From JADHLJ01 sp038118725 (GTDB taxonomy: Bacteria; Pseudomonadota; Alphaproteobacteria; Thalassobaculales; Thalassobaculaceae): a stretch of 64,000 bases of DNA. The first letter of the stretch is position 1; every line of letters starts with the position of its first letter. A program made the position numbers and the translations under genes. A model generated the notes under the pieces. That model was not told the DNA's origin, did no database searches, and was given only the letters and a program-made list of their open reading frames with translations. This document shows positions 43,218-51,962 of this stretch, piece by piece. Location: the NCBI GenBank assembly GCA_038118725.1, contig JAYOIK010000009.1, positions 1 through 64,000 on the forward strand, in the 5' to 3' direction.

Positions 43218-43574
43218 ATGCAACATCATCCAACCGCCCATCTCGCCGAAGCCGCCGACCGCCGAGGCCATCGGCGCATCAGCGCGCCCATGACGATCGT
43301 GATCGGCAACACCCCCTACGCGATCGACAACTGGAGCCTCGACGGGATGAAGATCGCGAACTATTACGGCGCGCTCCAGCCTCCGGATCGCGCCGAGGTT
43401 AAGGTCCTTGTGCCGACCGCCGGTCCAGGCGCCCTGTTTCAGGCGACCGCCGAGGTGAAACGCTATGATCCGAGCGATGTTTCCCTTTCGATTGCATTGG
43501 AAGGTCTGGACATGCTGGCTCGGGCGACGTTGAATCGCTACCTGCATGAGCGAATGGCCCATGGCCAGGCATAG
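43218..43574 (+). CDS. PilZ-domain protein (c-di-GMP receptor candidate)
   Basis: A 118-residue single PilZ domain. Both ligand motifs are visible: an Arg-rich RxxxR (RRGHRR, 15-20) and NxSxxG (NWSLDG, 38-43), then the beta-barrel (EVKVLVP, FQATAEVKRYD). Proteins of this type bind cyclic di-GMP and adjust motility, adhesion or secretion. The ATG at 43218 follows AAAGAGG and lies behind a sigma-54 promoter, which in alphaproteobacteria often drives flagellar or surface genes. A two-helix membrane protein gene follows 19 bases after it and may be its partner. Confidence 0.82.
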   Translation: MQHHPTAHLAEAADRRGHRRISAPMTIVIGNTPYAIDNWSLDGMKIANYYGALQPPDRAEVKVLVPTAGPGALFQATAEVKRYDPSDVSLSIALEGLDMLARATLNRYLHERMAHGQA

Positions 43575-43593
43575 TTGGCAAACACGGATCGCG

Positions 43594-44184
43594 ATGAGTC
43601 GCCAAGATTCTCCGAGCGGATTTCAAACGAGCCCCCGGACGACCGGACGGGGAAAGGGTCGTCTCGACCGCCCGGCGACGGCTTTCGAACTCCTGCGCGC
43701 GCCGATGCCCGGCGAGGAGCCCCGAGAACGGCCGGAACCGACCTTCGCCAGTCTTAAAAAACACACCGCCGAGGAACGCGCTCAGGAGATTGTCGATCAT
43801 CTGAAGGAGATGATCCTCAATCCAGAGCGCGGCGACGGCAAGACCGGCATGAACTATCGCGACTGGTCCAAGACCGCGCGCAAGGAAATCACCAAGGCCG
43901 TGCGCGAGGCCGAAACCAGCGCCGCGTTCCGCGAGTTCATGTCGGCCAACCGGCTCGGCGGCCTCGCGGTGCGCATGGGCTTTCTACTCCTCGCCGCCGT
44001 ATGCTCCTTCGCCGCCTTCTGGTACGGCATTCTGTTCATCTGGCGGGAGTACGGCCCGATCTGGGGCCTCGGCGCGACGCTCTCGGCCTTCGGTCTCTCC
44101 ATCGCCTTCACCGCCGCCGGCCTGCTTTACGGCGGCGAGCGGCGCGACGATGCCAAGCGCCAGGCGATCGATCGGTATCGCTAG
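43594..44184 (+). CDS. Two-helix membrane protein, unrecognised
   Basis: A 196-residue protein I do not recognise. Residues 1-55 are polar and probably disordered; 55-125 form charged helices (HTAEERAQEIVDHLKEMI, WSKTARKEITKAVREAE); two membrane helices follow at about 129-150 and 157-176, and the tail is charged. This looks like a cytosolic domain anchored by a hairpin in the inner membrane. It probably shares the sigma-54 transcript of the PilZ gene. The start is uncertain; ATG 43594 is used, but the frame is open from 43546 inside the PilZ gene. Confidence 0.65.
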   Translation: MSRQDSPSGFQTSPRTTGRGKGRLDRPATAFELLRAPMPGEEPRERPEPTFASLKKHTAEERAQEIVDHLKEMILNPERGDGKTGMNYRDWSKTARKEITKAVREAETSAAFREFMSANRLGGLAVRMGFLLLAAVCSFAAFWYGILFIWREYGPIWGLGATLSAFGLSIAFTAAGLLYGGERRDDAKRQAIDRYR

Positions 44185-44222
44185 CCGGAGCCAATCCGTC
44201 GCCGTATCATTTCTCCGCCCCC

Positions 44223-45065
44223 TCAACTCAGCCGGATCAGCACCGCGCCGCCGGCGATGACGAGGCCCGAGACTAGGCGACGCCGGGTCGGGCGTTCCTT
44301 CAGGACCACGACCGAGATGATCAGGACGAAGAGGATCGAGGTCTCGCGGAGCGCGGCAACGGCGGCGACCGGGGCCAGCGTCATGGCCCAAAGCGCCAGA
44401 ACGTAGGAGCCGGCGGTGCCGAGCCCACCGATCAGGCCGGCACGATAGCGGCGTCGGACCAGGCGGGTGAAATCCGCGCGCCGCGCCGCCAGCGCCCAGA
44501 GCACCAGCGGGGTCGAGGCCAGGACGAAGATCCAAAGCGTATAGGCGACGGGCGAGCCGGAGGCTCGCACCCCGATCCCGTCGACCATCGTGTAGGCGCA
44601 GATAACCACCGCGTTGGCCAAGGCGAAGCCGATCGCCGCGCGGCTTCGCAGCAGCAGGTCCCCGCGCTCGAAGGCGAGGCTGATGACCCCGCCCGAGATC
44701 AGCGCGATCCCGGCCCAGCGCGCCGCCGGCAGGATCTCGCCGATCAGCGGCCCGCTGGCCATCGCGATCAAGAGCGGGGCGGTCCCCCGCATGACCGGAT
44801 AGGCGCTGCTCATGTCGCCATGGCGATAGGCGGCGGCCAGGAGGATGAAGTAGACGATCTGCAGCACCGCCGAGGCGGCGAGATAGGGCCAGCTTTCCGG
44901 GCTCGGCGCCGACAGAAACGGCAAGGCCAGCGCGCCGATAAGGCCGCAGCCTCCGGCCACCATGATCGTATTCAGCAGCTTATCATCGGCGGCCTTGAGC
45001 AGCGCGTTCCAGCTCGCGTGGATCAGCGCCGAGAGCAGGACAATCAGGACAACCGACGTTGTCAT
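44223..45065 (-). CDS. EamA/DMT-family transporter
   Basis: A 280-residue inner-membrane protein with ten hydrophobic helices made of two EamA repeats. Typical spots are LIHASWNALLKAADDKL after helix 1 and the C-terminal VVVLKERPTRRRLVSGLVIAGGA. The family exports metabolites such as amino acids or drugs; the substrate is unknown. ATG 45065 is preferred over a GTG nine bases upstream. It stands alone, convergent with the membrane-protein gene, and its upstream gap carries a palindromic repeat. Confidence 0.85.
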   Translation of the reverse strand: MTTSVVLIVLLSALIHASWNALLKAADDKLLNTIMVAGGCGLIGALALPFLSAPSPESWPYLAASAVLQIVYFILLAAAYRHGDMSSAYPVMRGTAPLLIAMASGPLIGEILPAARWAGIALISGGVISLAFERGDLLLRSRAAIGFALANAVVICAYTMVDGIGVRASGSPVAYTLWIFVLASTPLVLWALAARRADFTRLVRRRYRAGLIGGLGTAGSYVLALWAMTLAPVAAVAALRETSILFVLIISVVVLKERPTRRRLVSGLVIAGGAVLIRLS

Positions 45066-45186
45066 CGGCGCCACCCTTGTGAGAGCGCGGAAAGAGGGGA
45101 TGTCCCGCGCCGGAGGTCGTCCTTCATTCCCTGGTCACCCAACTGATCAGGCGCCCTTGCGGGCCGTTTGACGGTCCCCCTTCGCT

Positions 45187-45290
45187 GTCGTCTTGGCGCA
45201 AGGCGGGACCTCGCGGCGGAGATACAAGCGAGGAAGTCTCCGACGGCGGTCGCGGGCCCGGACCAGGGCCCTGCCGTTCGCCAGGGCGAC
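45187..45290. repeat. Palindromic intergenic repeat, copy 1
   Basis: An element of about 104 bp with inverted ends: GTCGTCTTGGCGCAAGG at 45187-45203 and, at the far end, CCGTTCGCCAGGGCGAC (45274-45290). A smaller inner stem CGGAGA/TCTCCG lies at 45217-45222 and 45237-45242. A related element is at 55278-55389; the right ends agree at 20 of 23 bases by direct count. It is probably a REP/MITE-like dispersed repeat in the gap upstream of the EamA gene. Confidence 0.6.
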
Positions 45291-45345
45291 GATATGTAAC
45301 CCCGGACCACGAAAGCCCTTCCCGCACCGATCCCCCGGCGTGGGC

Positions 45346-46605
45346 TCAGTCGTCGCCGGCGGCCTCGGCCTTGTCGCCGGTCGCGGCGGCGGCTTCCTTG
45401 GCGGCCATCATCGCCTTCAACTCGTCCGGGCTCAGCCTCACGATGTCCTTGTTCTGGTGGCTGAAGATATTGTAGCCCTCGGTATCCAGATCCTCGAGCA
45501 CGACGCGCCGGTTCATCACGTCATCCTTCCAGGCGTCTTGCTGGGGCTGGCGCTCATGAAATTCCGGCATCACTTCCTTGGCGAACAGTTCCAGACTGTC
45601 GCAAATGTCCTGATGGCTGGTCTTGCCGGCCTGGTTCAGCAGGATGATCTGATCGACATGCGCCTCCTCGAACATGCGCAGCCGCTTGCGGATGGTCTCC
45701 GGAGAGCCGATCAACCCGCTTTCCAGGGCCTTGGCCTCCTGCTCGCTGCCGCGCCAGTCCTGATAGGCGGCCCAGAGATCGCCGGTGCCGGGGGCCTCGA
45801 TCCCCTTGCGCCCGTAATAGCCGAGCGCGAAGACGAAGAAGGTCCAGCCCGACGCCTTCTCGCGCGCCTCCTCGTCGGTCTCGGCGCACATAAAGCCGTT
45901 GACCATGGCGATATTGGGATTCTCCGGATAGTCCGTGAGCCGGTTCGGCTGGTTTAGCAAGGCGTTGTAATAGCGATGCACCCAGGCCCGGGCCGCCTCG
46001 GGCGAGACGAAGGTGAAGCCGAGCGCGCCCATGCCCCACTCGCCCGCATTGGCGATGGTCTGGATATTCGAGCAGGCGACCCAAAGCGGTGGGTGCGGTT
46101 TCTGATACGGCTTCGGCACCACGTTGCGGGCCGGGAAGTCGTGGAATTCGCCGTGGAACTCCCAATCGGTCTTGGTGAACATCGGGATGATCGCCTTGAC
46201 CGCCTCCTCCCAGCGGTCGCGCTTGCTGCGGACCTGGACGCCGAAGGGATGCAGTTCCGCCGGCCCGGCGCCCTCGCCCATGCCGAGCTCGACCCGCCCG
46301 CCCGAGAGCAGGTCCAAGGTCGACACTTTCTCCGCGACCCGATGCGGCTGGTTGGTGGTGGTCTGGATCACCCCATGGCCGAGCCGGATATTCCTGGTCC
46401 GCTGGCTGGCCGCGCCGAGAAACACCTCGGGCGCCGCGCAGTGGGAGTATTCCTCGAGAAAGTGGTGCTCCACCGCCCAGGCATAGTCATAGCCGAGCCG
46501 GTCCGCCAACTCGATCTGGGAGAGCGCGTTATCGAGCAATGTCCGCTCGCTCTCGTCGGTCCAGGGGCGCGGTAGCTGCAGCTCGTAGAAGATGCCGAAT
46601 TTCAT
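45346..46605 (-). CDS. Luciferase-like flavin-dependent oxidoreductase
   Basis: A 419-residue LLM-class protein (bacterial luciferase TIM-barrel). The start MKFGIFYELQLPRP, the EHHF motif in WAVEHHFLEEYSH (about 45-57) and RVELGMGEGAGPAE are family marks of FMN-dependent monooxygenases. It acts on an unknown substrate in the cytosol with reduced FMN from a partner reductase, none of which is nearby. The last 60 residues are charged and may be a tail. It is followed by a palindromic repeat and then the exporter gene. Confidence 0.85.
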   Translation of the reverse strand: MKFGIFYELQLPRPWTDESERTLLDNALSQIELADRLGYDYAWAVEHHFLEEYSHCAAPEVFLGAASQRTRNIRLGHGVIQTTTNQPHRVAEKVSTLDLLSGGRVELGMGEGAGPAELHPFGVQVRSKRDRWEEAVKAIIPMFTKTDWEFHGEFHDFPARNVVPKPYQKPHPPLWVACSNIQTIANAGEWGMGALGFTFVSPEAARAWVHRYYNALLNQPNRLTDYPENPNIAMVNGFMCAETDEEAREKASGWTFFVFALGYYGRKGIEAPGTGDLWAAYQDWRGSEQEAKALESGLIGSPETIRKRLRMFEEAHVDQIILLNQAGKTSHQDICDSLELFAKEVMPEFHERQPQQDAWKDDVMNRRVVLEDLDTEGYNIFSHQNKDIVRLSPDELKAMMAAKEAAAATGDKAEAAGDD

Positions 46606-46669
46606 GGCGTGGTCCTTGGTGTCTTGGTTTGTGTCCGACGATGCTCAAAGCATAGCACGAAGTGGGCGC

Positions 46670-47428
46670 CTACCCTTTTTTCTTCAGAAACGCCGCCATG
46701 ACCTCCTGGGGTTGGCCCTTGGCGTAGGCTTCCTGTTGGCCGAGGACGCCGGCGCGGAAGGTCTCGTCGAAACCCGCCAGCGCGATCTCGCGGAACCGGG
46801 CCTTGGTGCGGGCCCAGGCCACCGATGGTTTGTCGGCGAAACTTCGGGCGATCTCCCGCGCCTTGGGGAGCAGGTCCTCGGGCTCGACCAGATGGTTGAT
46901 CAGCCCCCATTCCCTGGCCTCCTCGGCGCCGAGCAAGCGGCCGGTCATCGAGAGGTCCTGGTTGCGCGACCAGCCGAGATGCAGGCTCATCCAATAGGCC
47001 CCCATGATCGAGGGAATGCCGGCGTTGATCTCCGGTTGGCCCATGCGGGTGCCGGGATGGGCGACGCGCTGGTCCGAGACCAGGGCCATCTGAAACCCAC
47101 CGCCCGCCGCGACGCCGTTCAACGCCGCGATCACCGGTTTCCCGGTCAGCAGAATCTGTCTGTAGATGTTGCAGACCGCGCCGAACCAGCTCTCGATCTC
47201 ATGCACTTGCACACCGTGCGCCTCGGCGAGATCGACCCCGGCGCAGAAAGAGCGATTGCCGGCCCCGGTCAGCACGATCCCGTCCACCGCCGCGTCCGCG
47301 TCCAGCGCGATCAGGCCATCGGCGATGCCGCGCGCCAGTTCCACGGTAAGCGCGTTGAGATTATCCGGACGGTTCAGCCGCAAAACGGCGATGCGGTCGG
47401 CGGTCTCGATCTCGATGACATTGGACAT
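46670..47428 (-). CDS. Enoyl-CoA hydratase/isomerase-family protein
   Basis: A 252-residue crotonase-fold protein. Oxyanion-hole segments are FCAGVDL (61-67) and AAGGG (107-111), and CoA contacts lie near the N-terminus (LNRPDNLNALT). Of the two catalytic glutamates of enoyl-CoA hydratase, the second is kept (Glu133 in GQPEI) and the first is Gln113 (GGGFQM). It may thus be an isomerase, hydrolase or altered hydratase. It lies 64 bases upstream of the LLM gene on the same strand, so they may be co-transcribed. It diverges from the broken methyltransferase gene. Confidence 0.85.
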   Translation of the reverse strand: MSNVIEIETADRIAVLRLNRPDNLNALTVELARGIADGLIALDADAAVDGIVLTGAGNRSFCAGVDLAEAHGVQVHEIESWFGAVCNIYRQILLTGKPVIAALNGVAAGGGFQMALVSDQRVAHPGTRMGQPEINAGIPSIMGAYWMSLHLGWSRNQDLSMTGRLLGAEEAREWGLINHLVEPEDLLPKAREIARSFADKPSVAWARTKARFREIALAGFDETFRAGVLGQQEAYAKGQPQEVMAAFLKKKG

Positions 47429-47523
47429 TGTATGTTTCTCGAATGGTTACGGGACAAAGTGGCTGTTGGCCGAGCCGGCGGGCGAGTGATAGCGTAGCGC
47501 ATCGTACCGTTGCCTTGCAGCCA

Positions 47524-48387
47524 ATGAATGCCGATATCCGATCGCGACCTGGATTACCTTGCGTCCTTGAAAGCCCCGTCGCCGGCGTTTGGCCGCGGGC
47601 TTTTCGGGGAGAGGTCCGACGGCTGGAGGCCCTGCTCGGGGTCGAGATTCCGCCCCAGGCGATATTGCCATTGTTTTCCATCGGCGTTTCCGGACGTCGG
47701 CGCATGGCGCTGTCCCGATTGGGGTTGAAGGCAAGCGGACAAGTGTCCCGTGGCCCATTCGAGGGCCTGAAGCTCGCGGAAGATCATCGGATCGGAGAAC
47801 TTTCGGTCGCGAAACTGCTCGGCGTTTATGAGCATGAGTTGCGCGCGGCGATCTCCGCGACGGATCACTGGGAACGCGTGGTCAATATAGGCTCGGCCGA
47901 GGGATATTACGCCGTCGGGTTCGCCAGGCGCGTGCCCGAGCGGCGCGTAACCGCATACGACATCGACGCCAATGCCCAAACCGCGACGACACGGACCGCG
48001 GCTCTCAACGAGGTCGCGGACCGAGTGACCGTCTTGTCGGAATGCACTCCCGAAGCCTTGCTGGAGCACGCCGACGCCGGGGCGTTGTTCTGGATTGATA
48101 TCGAGGGCGCGGAAAGGGAGTTGCTATCGACCGCGCCGCCCGCGCGTCTCGCCGGGTAGGATCTGCTGGTGGAAACGCATTTTCAGTCCGGCGCTTTCAC
48201 GGGATTGGCCGTGGCGCGCCACTTCCAGGAAACCCATGACATCACCGTCATCCGGCAATCGGAAATCCAGCCGGACGAGGTTCCCGAGTTTCTTTCCCTC
48301 GCCCCACTCGACCGGCACCTGATCATGCTGGAACACACCACCCCCGCCCCGTGGCTTTGGATGCGCGGGCGCGGCGCGCGGCGGTGA
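47524..48387 (+). pseudogene. Methyltransferase-like gene split by an in-frame amber codon
   Basis: One reading frame encodes a SAM-methyltransferase-like protein (FkbM-type plan): VVNIGSAEGYYAVGFARRVPE is the SAM-loop region, followed by TAYDID and LFWIDIEGAERELL. The frame stops at TAG (48157-48159) right after ARLAG, then continues in the same frame with DLLVETHF ... LDRHLIMLEHTTPAPWLWMR to a TGA at 48387. The second part reads as the natural C-terminus of the same protein. So a single base change is the likely cause; a sequencing error or readthrough is possible. The 5' start is unsure: ATG 47524 is used. Divergent from the crotonase, convergent with the CoA-transferase 7 bases away. Confidence 0.7.
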
Positions 48388-48394
48388 CCGCGCC

Positions 48395-49591
48395 TCAGAT
48401 CACCCCTTCGTCATGCAGGCGCGCGAGTTCCTGGGGATCCTTGCCGCAAATCTCGCCCAACAGCGCGTCGGTATGCTCGCCCAGCATCGGTGGGCGCTTG
48501 ATGTCGGCCGGTGAGGCCGAGAGCTTCACCGGACAGCCGACCATCTGGTAGGTGCCGCGCGGCGGGTAATCGAGATCCATGACCATCTCGCGCTCTTTCA
48601 GATGCGGGTCCTCGAAGATCTCGCCGGTATCCTGACAGGCGCCGCAGGGCACCCCGGCGTCTCCGAGGATCTTCATCGCCTCGTGCTTGGTTTTCTGGCG
48701 GGTCCAGCCCTCGATGATCGGGTTCAGGGTGTCACGGTTCTCCCAGCGCGCCTCGGTGGTGGCGTAGCGCGGATCGTCGATAATGTCGGGCCGCTCGATC
48801 GCGCCGCAAAAGGCTTTCCACATCTGCTGCTGGGCGAAGACGAAGATATAGTCGTTCGGACCGCCCGGCGCGCAAGGATAGGTCGAGCCCGGCACGTTGC
48901 GGCCGAGCTGGTTGCCGGTGCGCGGCTGCACGCCGCCGAGACGCTGATGGTCGCGCAGGCTAATGCGCATGAGATTGACCACGCTGTCCTGCATCGAAAC
49001 CTCGACCTCCTGGCCCTTGCCGGTGGCGTGACGCTGTTGCAGGGCCGCGAGGATGCCGATCGCCATATGCATGCCGGTGCCGGAATCGCCGATCGCCGGC
49101 CACACGAAGGTCGGTGGATTGTCGGGAAAGCCAGTGGCGCACATGGCCCCGCCCATGGCCTGGGCAATCGGCTCGAAGCTCTTGAAACCGCTATAGGGCC
49201 CGTAGGTGCCGAAGCCCTTGATGGTGGCGTAAATCAGCCGTTCGTTAACCTTGGAGAGCACGTCATAGCCGAGCCCGAGCCGGTCCAGCGCGCCGGGGCC
49301 GAAATTCTCGACCAGCACGTCGGCGGAGGCGATCACCTCCTTGAACATCGCCTTGCCCTCGTCGGTCTTGAGGTTGAGTGTCAGGCTCTGTTTGTTGGCG
49401 TTCAGGATCAGAAAGAACAGGCTGTCGCTGTCGGGCTTGTCCTTCATGTTGGTGCGCGCCACGTCGCCCTTGCCCGGCTCCTCCAGCTTGATCACCTCGG
49501 CGCCGAGCCAGGCCAGCATCTGGGTGCAGGCGGGACCCGCCTGGTTGTGGGTCATGTCGATGACGCGGATACCCTCGAGCGCCTTACTCAT
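48395..49591 (-). CDS. CaiB/BaiF-family CoA-transferase (formyl-CoA transferase-like)
   Basis: A 398-residue class III CoA-transferase, an interlocked dimer enzyme that moves CoA between carboxylic acids. The N-terminus (GIRVIDMTHNQAGP, LAWLGAEVIKLEEPG) and the catalytic Asp in WPAIGDSGTGMH (near 168) are typical, with the GDSxxGMH form seen in formyl-CoA:oxalate transferases. No oxalyl-CoA decarboxylase is nearby, so another acid may be used. AAAGGAGA precedes the start. The phytanoyl-type dioxygenase gene lies 47 bases upstream on the same strand. Confidence 0.88.
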   Translation of the reverse strand: MSKALEGIRVIDMTHNQAGPACTQMLAWLGAEVIKLEEPGKGDVARTNMKDKPDSDSLFFLILNANKQSLTLNLKTDEGKAMFKEVIASADVLVENFGPGALDRLGLGYDVLSKVNERLIYATIKGFGTYGPYSGFKSFEPIAQAMGGAMCATGFPDNPPTFVWPAIGDSGTGMHMAIGILAALQQRHATGKGQEVEVSMQDSVVNLMRISLRDHQRLGGVQPRTGNQLGRNVPGSTYPCAPGGPNDYIFVFAQQQMWKAFCGAIERPDIIDDPRYATTEARWENRDTLNPIIEGWTRQKTKHEAMKILGDAGVPCGACQDTGEIFEDPHLKEREMVMDLDYPPRGTYQMVGCPVKLSASPADIKRPPMLGEHTDALLGEICGKDPQELARLHDEGVI

Positions 49592-49638
49592 GATCTGTCT
49601 CCTTTTCGCGGGTCGCCCGCGCTGGTTCCCTTGGGGTT

Positions 49639-50637
49639 TCAGTTTGGGCGAAGCTCGCCCATCGTCGTCTGGGTCGGGTCGACGAATTCAACATTCGGAT
49701 CGCCGGTGCGGCCATAGGCCCACCAGACCTTGAGCCCGAACAGGGTTTTCAAGCGGTCCGAGGCATTGGCCAGGATCTCGCGGTCCATGGCGATTGTGTA
49801 GTTGACCTGGGGCCGATATTGCGGGCCGCAATAGGTCAGGATCATCGCCGTGCGGCTATCGTTCGAGCGGTTATCTCCGGTGCCGTGCCAGACCCGGCCA
49901 TCGGTGATGATGGCGGTGCCCGCCGGTCCCTCGGCGGCCACGGTCTCGACATCCGCGTCGCGCACGGGGTCGGGATGGCGGCCGGCCAGATGACTGCCCG
50001 GCACGATCCGGGTGCCGCCATTGGCGTCGGTGAAGGCGTCCATCATGATCAGCACGTTGGAAACCGCGGCCGGCGCCAGCATGTCGGAGGTATCCGGGCG
50101 GTCCGGATCGGCGTCGAACCGGGTGCGGGTCATCGAGCCGACCGGCAGGTTGCGGCGCCCCGGTCGCGTCGGCTCCGGCGCCCACCACTGATCGGTATGC
50201 AGGTTCATCTTGATGCCGCCAGGCTTCGCCGTGTTGGCCGAGAACGAGGAAAGCTGAAACTCCTCGCCCAAAACATAGCCGACCATCTCGTTGATATGGT
50301 CGAGCTCGAGCACGTCCAGGAACACCGCGCCCTTGTTCGGCAACAGCCAGACCCGTTGGTTAATCCCGCCGTTGGCGGCGGTGAAGGCCTCGGGCCGGAG
50401 CCTGCCTTTCTCGTCGCGGAACTGACCCCATTGCTGGGTCGGCCCGCCATCCTCGAAGGCCATGCCGCGTTGCAGCTCGGCCGCCGCCTGCTCGTTGATC
50501 CGCTCCCGGGCGCGCGAGAACAGCGGCTCCTCCAGGGCGCCCTCCAGCAACCCATAGCCCCAGGCGTCGATATCGGCGCGTACCCGGTCCCGGTCTCGGG
50601 TCGGCTTGGGAAGATCCGCGCGGGTCCAGCTTCTCAT
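49639..50637 (-). CDS. Phytanoyl-CoA dioxygenase-family protein
   Basis: A 332-residue Fe(II)/2-oxoglutarate oxygenase of the PhyH family. The HxD iron ligands fit NLHTDQWWAPEPTR (mid-protein) and the distal His is likely in GRVWHGTGDNRSNDSR with its nearby Arg for 2-oxoglutarate. It would hydroxylate an unknown substrate. The ATG at 50637 has AGGAGG 9 bases upstream; an ATG at 50646 is too close to that site. It is followed on the same strand by the CoA-transferase and may be co-transcribed with it. Confidence 0.85.
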   Translation of the reverse strand: MRSWTRADLPKPTRDRDRVRADIDAWGYGLLEGALEEPLFSRARERINEQAAAELQRGMAFEDGGPTQQWGQFRDEKGRLRPEAFTAANGGINQRVWLLPNKGAVFLDVLELDHINEMVGYVLGEEFQLSSFSANTAKPGGIKMNLHTDQWWAPEPTRPGRRNLPVGSMTRTRFDADPDRPDTSDMLAPAAVSNVLIMMDAFTDANGGTRIVPGSHLAGRHPDPVRDADVETVAAEGPAGTAIITDGRVWHGTGDNRSNDSRTAMILTYCGPQYRPQVNYTIAMDREILANASDRLKTLFGLKVWWAYGRTGDPNVEFVDPTQTTMGELRPN

Positions 50638-50805
50638 GGCGATCATCCTCCTGATGTTTGGCTGATGTTTGGCCGAAAGGATGCTCCCGGCGGATTTTCC
50701 CCGCAAGCCGCCGCGCCGATGGCTTGACGACTCATGCCCGGATCATCCCATATCTGGTGGGAACGAATTCAAACCACCCCGGCCCGACCGGACAGGAGAA
50801 GACCG

Positions 50806-51954
50806 ATGAAGATGAAAGCCGCCGTCCTGCGCGAAACCGGCGCCAAGCGCCCCTACGCGACCTCCGAGCCCGTGCGGATCGAGGAAGTGGAACTCGACCC
50901 ACCGCAAGACGGAGAGCTTCTCATCAAGATCGCCGGCGGCGGGCTCTGCCATTCCGACCTTTCGGTGATCAACGGCAACCGGGCGCGCCCGATGCCGCTG
51001 GTTCTCGGCCACGAGGGGTCGGGCGAGGTCGTCGAGGTCGGCCGGGGCGTGCGCGACATCAAGGTCGGCGACCCCATCGTCTTCCAGTTTTCGGCGTCCT
51101 GCGGCCTCTGTGGCAATTGCCTCGGCGGGCGCCCGCAGCTCTGCACCACCCACGGCGTGGCGCGGGCCAAGGGACACCTGATGGCCGGCGGCAGCCGCCT
51201 CAGGGATGCTGACGGTGTCGAGATCGCGCATCAATCCGGGGTCTCCTGCTTCGCCGAATACGCGGTGATCGACCGAGGCACGGCGGTCAAGGTCGACAAG
51301 GACTTGCCGCTGGCCGATGCCGCGATCTTCGGTTGCGCGGTGATGACCGGGGTCGGCGCGGTGCTGAACACGGCGCGCATCCGGGCCGGTGACACGGTGG
51401 CCTGCGTCGGGCTCGGAGGGGTCGGCCTGAACGGCCTGATGGGCGCCAAGGTCGCCGGCGCGGAGAAGATCATCGCCGTGGATATCAGTGACGACCGGCT
51501 CGGCCTGGCCCGGCAGCTCGGCGCGACCCACACCGTCAACGCCCGTGACGAGGATCACGTCCAGCAAATCCTCGACATCAGCAATGGCGGCGTCGACTAT
51601 GCCTTCGAATTCTCGGGCACCATCGCGGCGACCGAGACCTGCTACAAGTCCCTGCGCGCCGGCGGGGAGGTGATCGTGGTCGGCTTGGTGCCGAATACCG
51701 GCGCCAATGCCAAGCTGTTCTCGTTCAACCCCGGCGATATCGTGAACTCGGAGAAGGCGATCCGCGGCAGCTACATGGGCAGCTGTGTACCGGTGCGCGA
51801 CATCCCCCGCTATATCGAGCTGTATCGCCAGGGCCGTCTGCCGGTGGATCAGCTGATCAATCGCAGCATCGGCTTCGACGAGGTGAATGACGGGTTCGAC
51901 CGGCTCGCCGACGGCCTGGCGATCCGCCAGATCCTCGAACCGCACCGCGCCTGA
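50806..51954 (+). CDS. Zinc-dependent alcohol dehydrogenase
   Basis: A 382-residue medium-chain NAD-dependent alcohol dehydrogenase. Catalytic zinc ligands are Cys48 (GLCHSD) and His69-Glu70 (LGHEG); the four structural-zinc cysteines are 99, 102, 105 and 113 (CGLCGNCLGGRPQLC). The NAD loop is GLGGVGLNGLMGAKVAGA. All key residues are kept, as in class III-like ADHs. The ATG at 50806 has AGGAGA at 50794-50799; the longer frame lacks one. A secreted-protein gene follows after 8 bases. Confidence 0.9.
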   Translation: MKMKAAVLRETGAKRPYATSEPVRIEEVELDPPQDGELLIKIAGGGLCHSDLSVINGNRARPMPLVLGHEGSGEVVEVGRGVRDIKVGDPIVFQFSASCGLCGNCLGGRPQLCTTHGVARAKGHLMAGGSRLRDADGVEIAHQSGVSCFAEYAVIDRGTAVKVDKDLPLADAAIFGCAVMTGVGAVLNTARIRAGDTVACVGLGGVGLNGLMGAKVAGAEKIIAVDISDDRLGLARQLGATHTVNARDEDHVQQILDISNGGVDYAFEFSGTIAATETCYKSLRAGGEVIVVGLVPNTGANAKLFSFNPGDIVNSEKAIRGSYMGSCVPVRDIPRYIELYRQGRLPVDQLINRSIGFDEVNDGFDRLADGLAIRQILEPHRA

Positions 51955-51962
51955 CCGGGCAC

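Noticed and set aside
48602..49717. 371-residue plus-strand frame over the CoA-transferase
   Set aside because: Antisense shadow rich in Arg, Gly and His with no recognisable domain.
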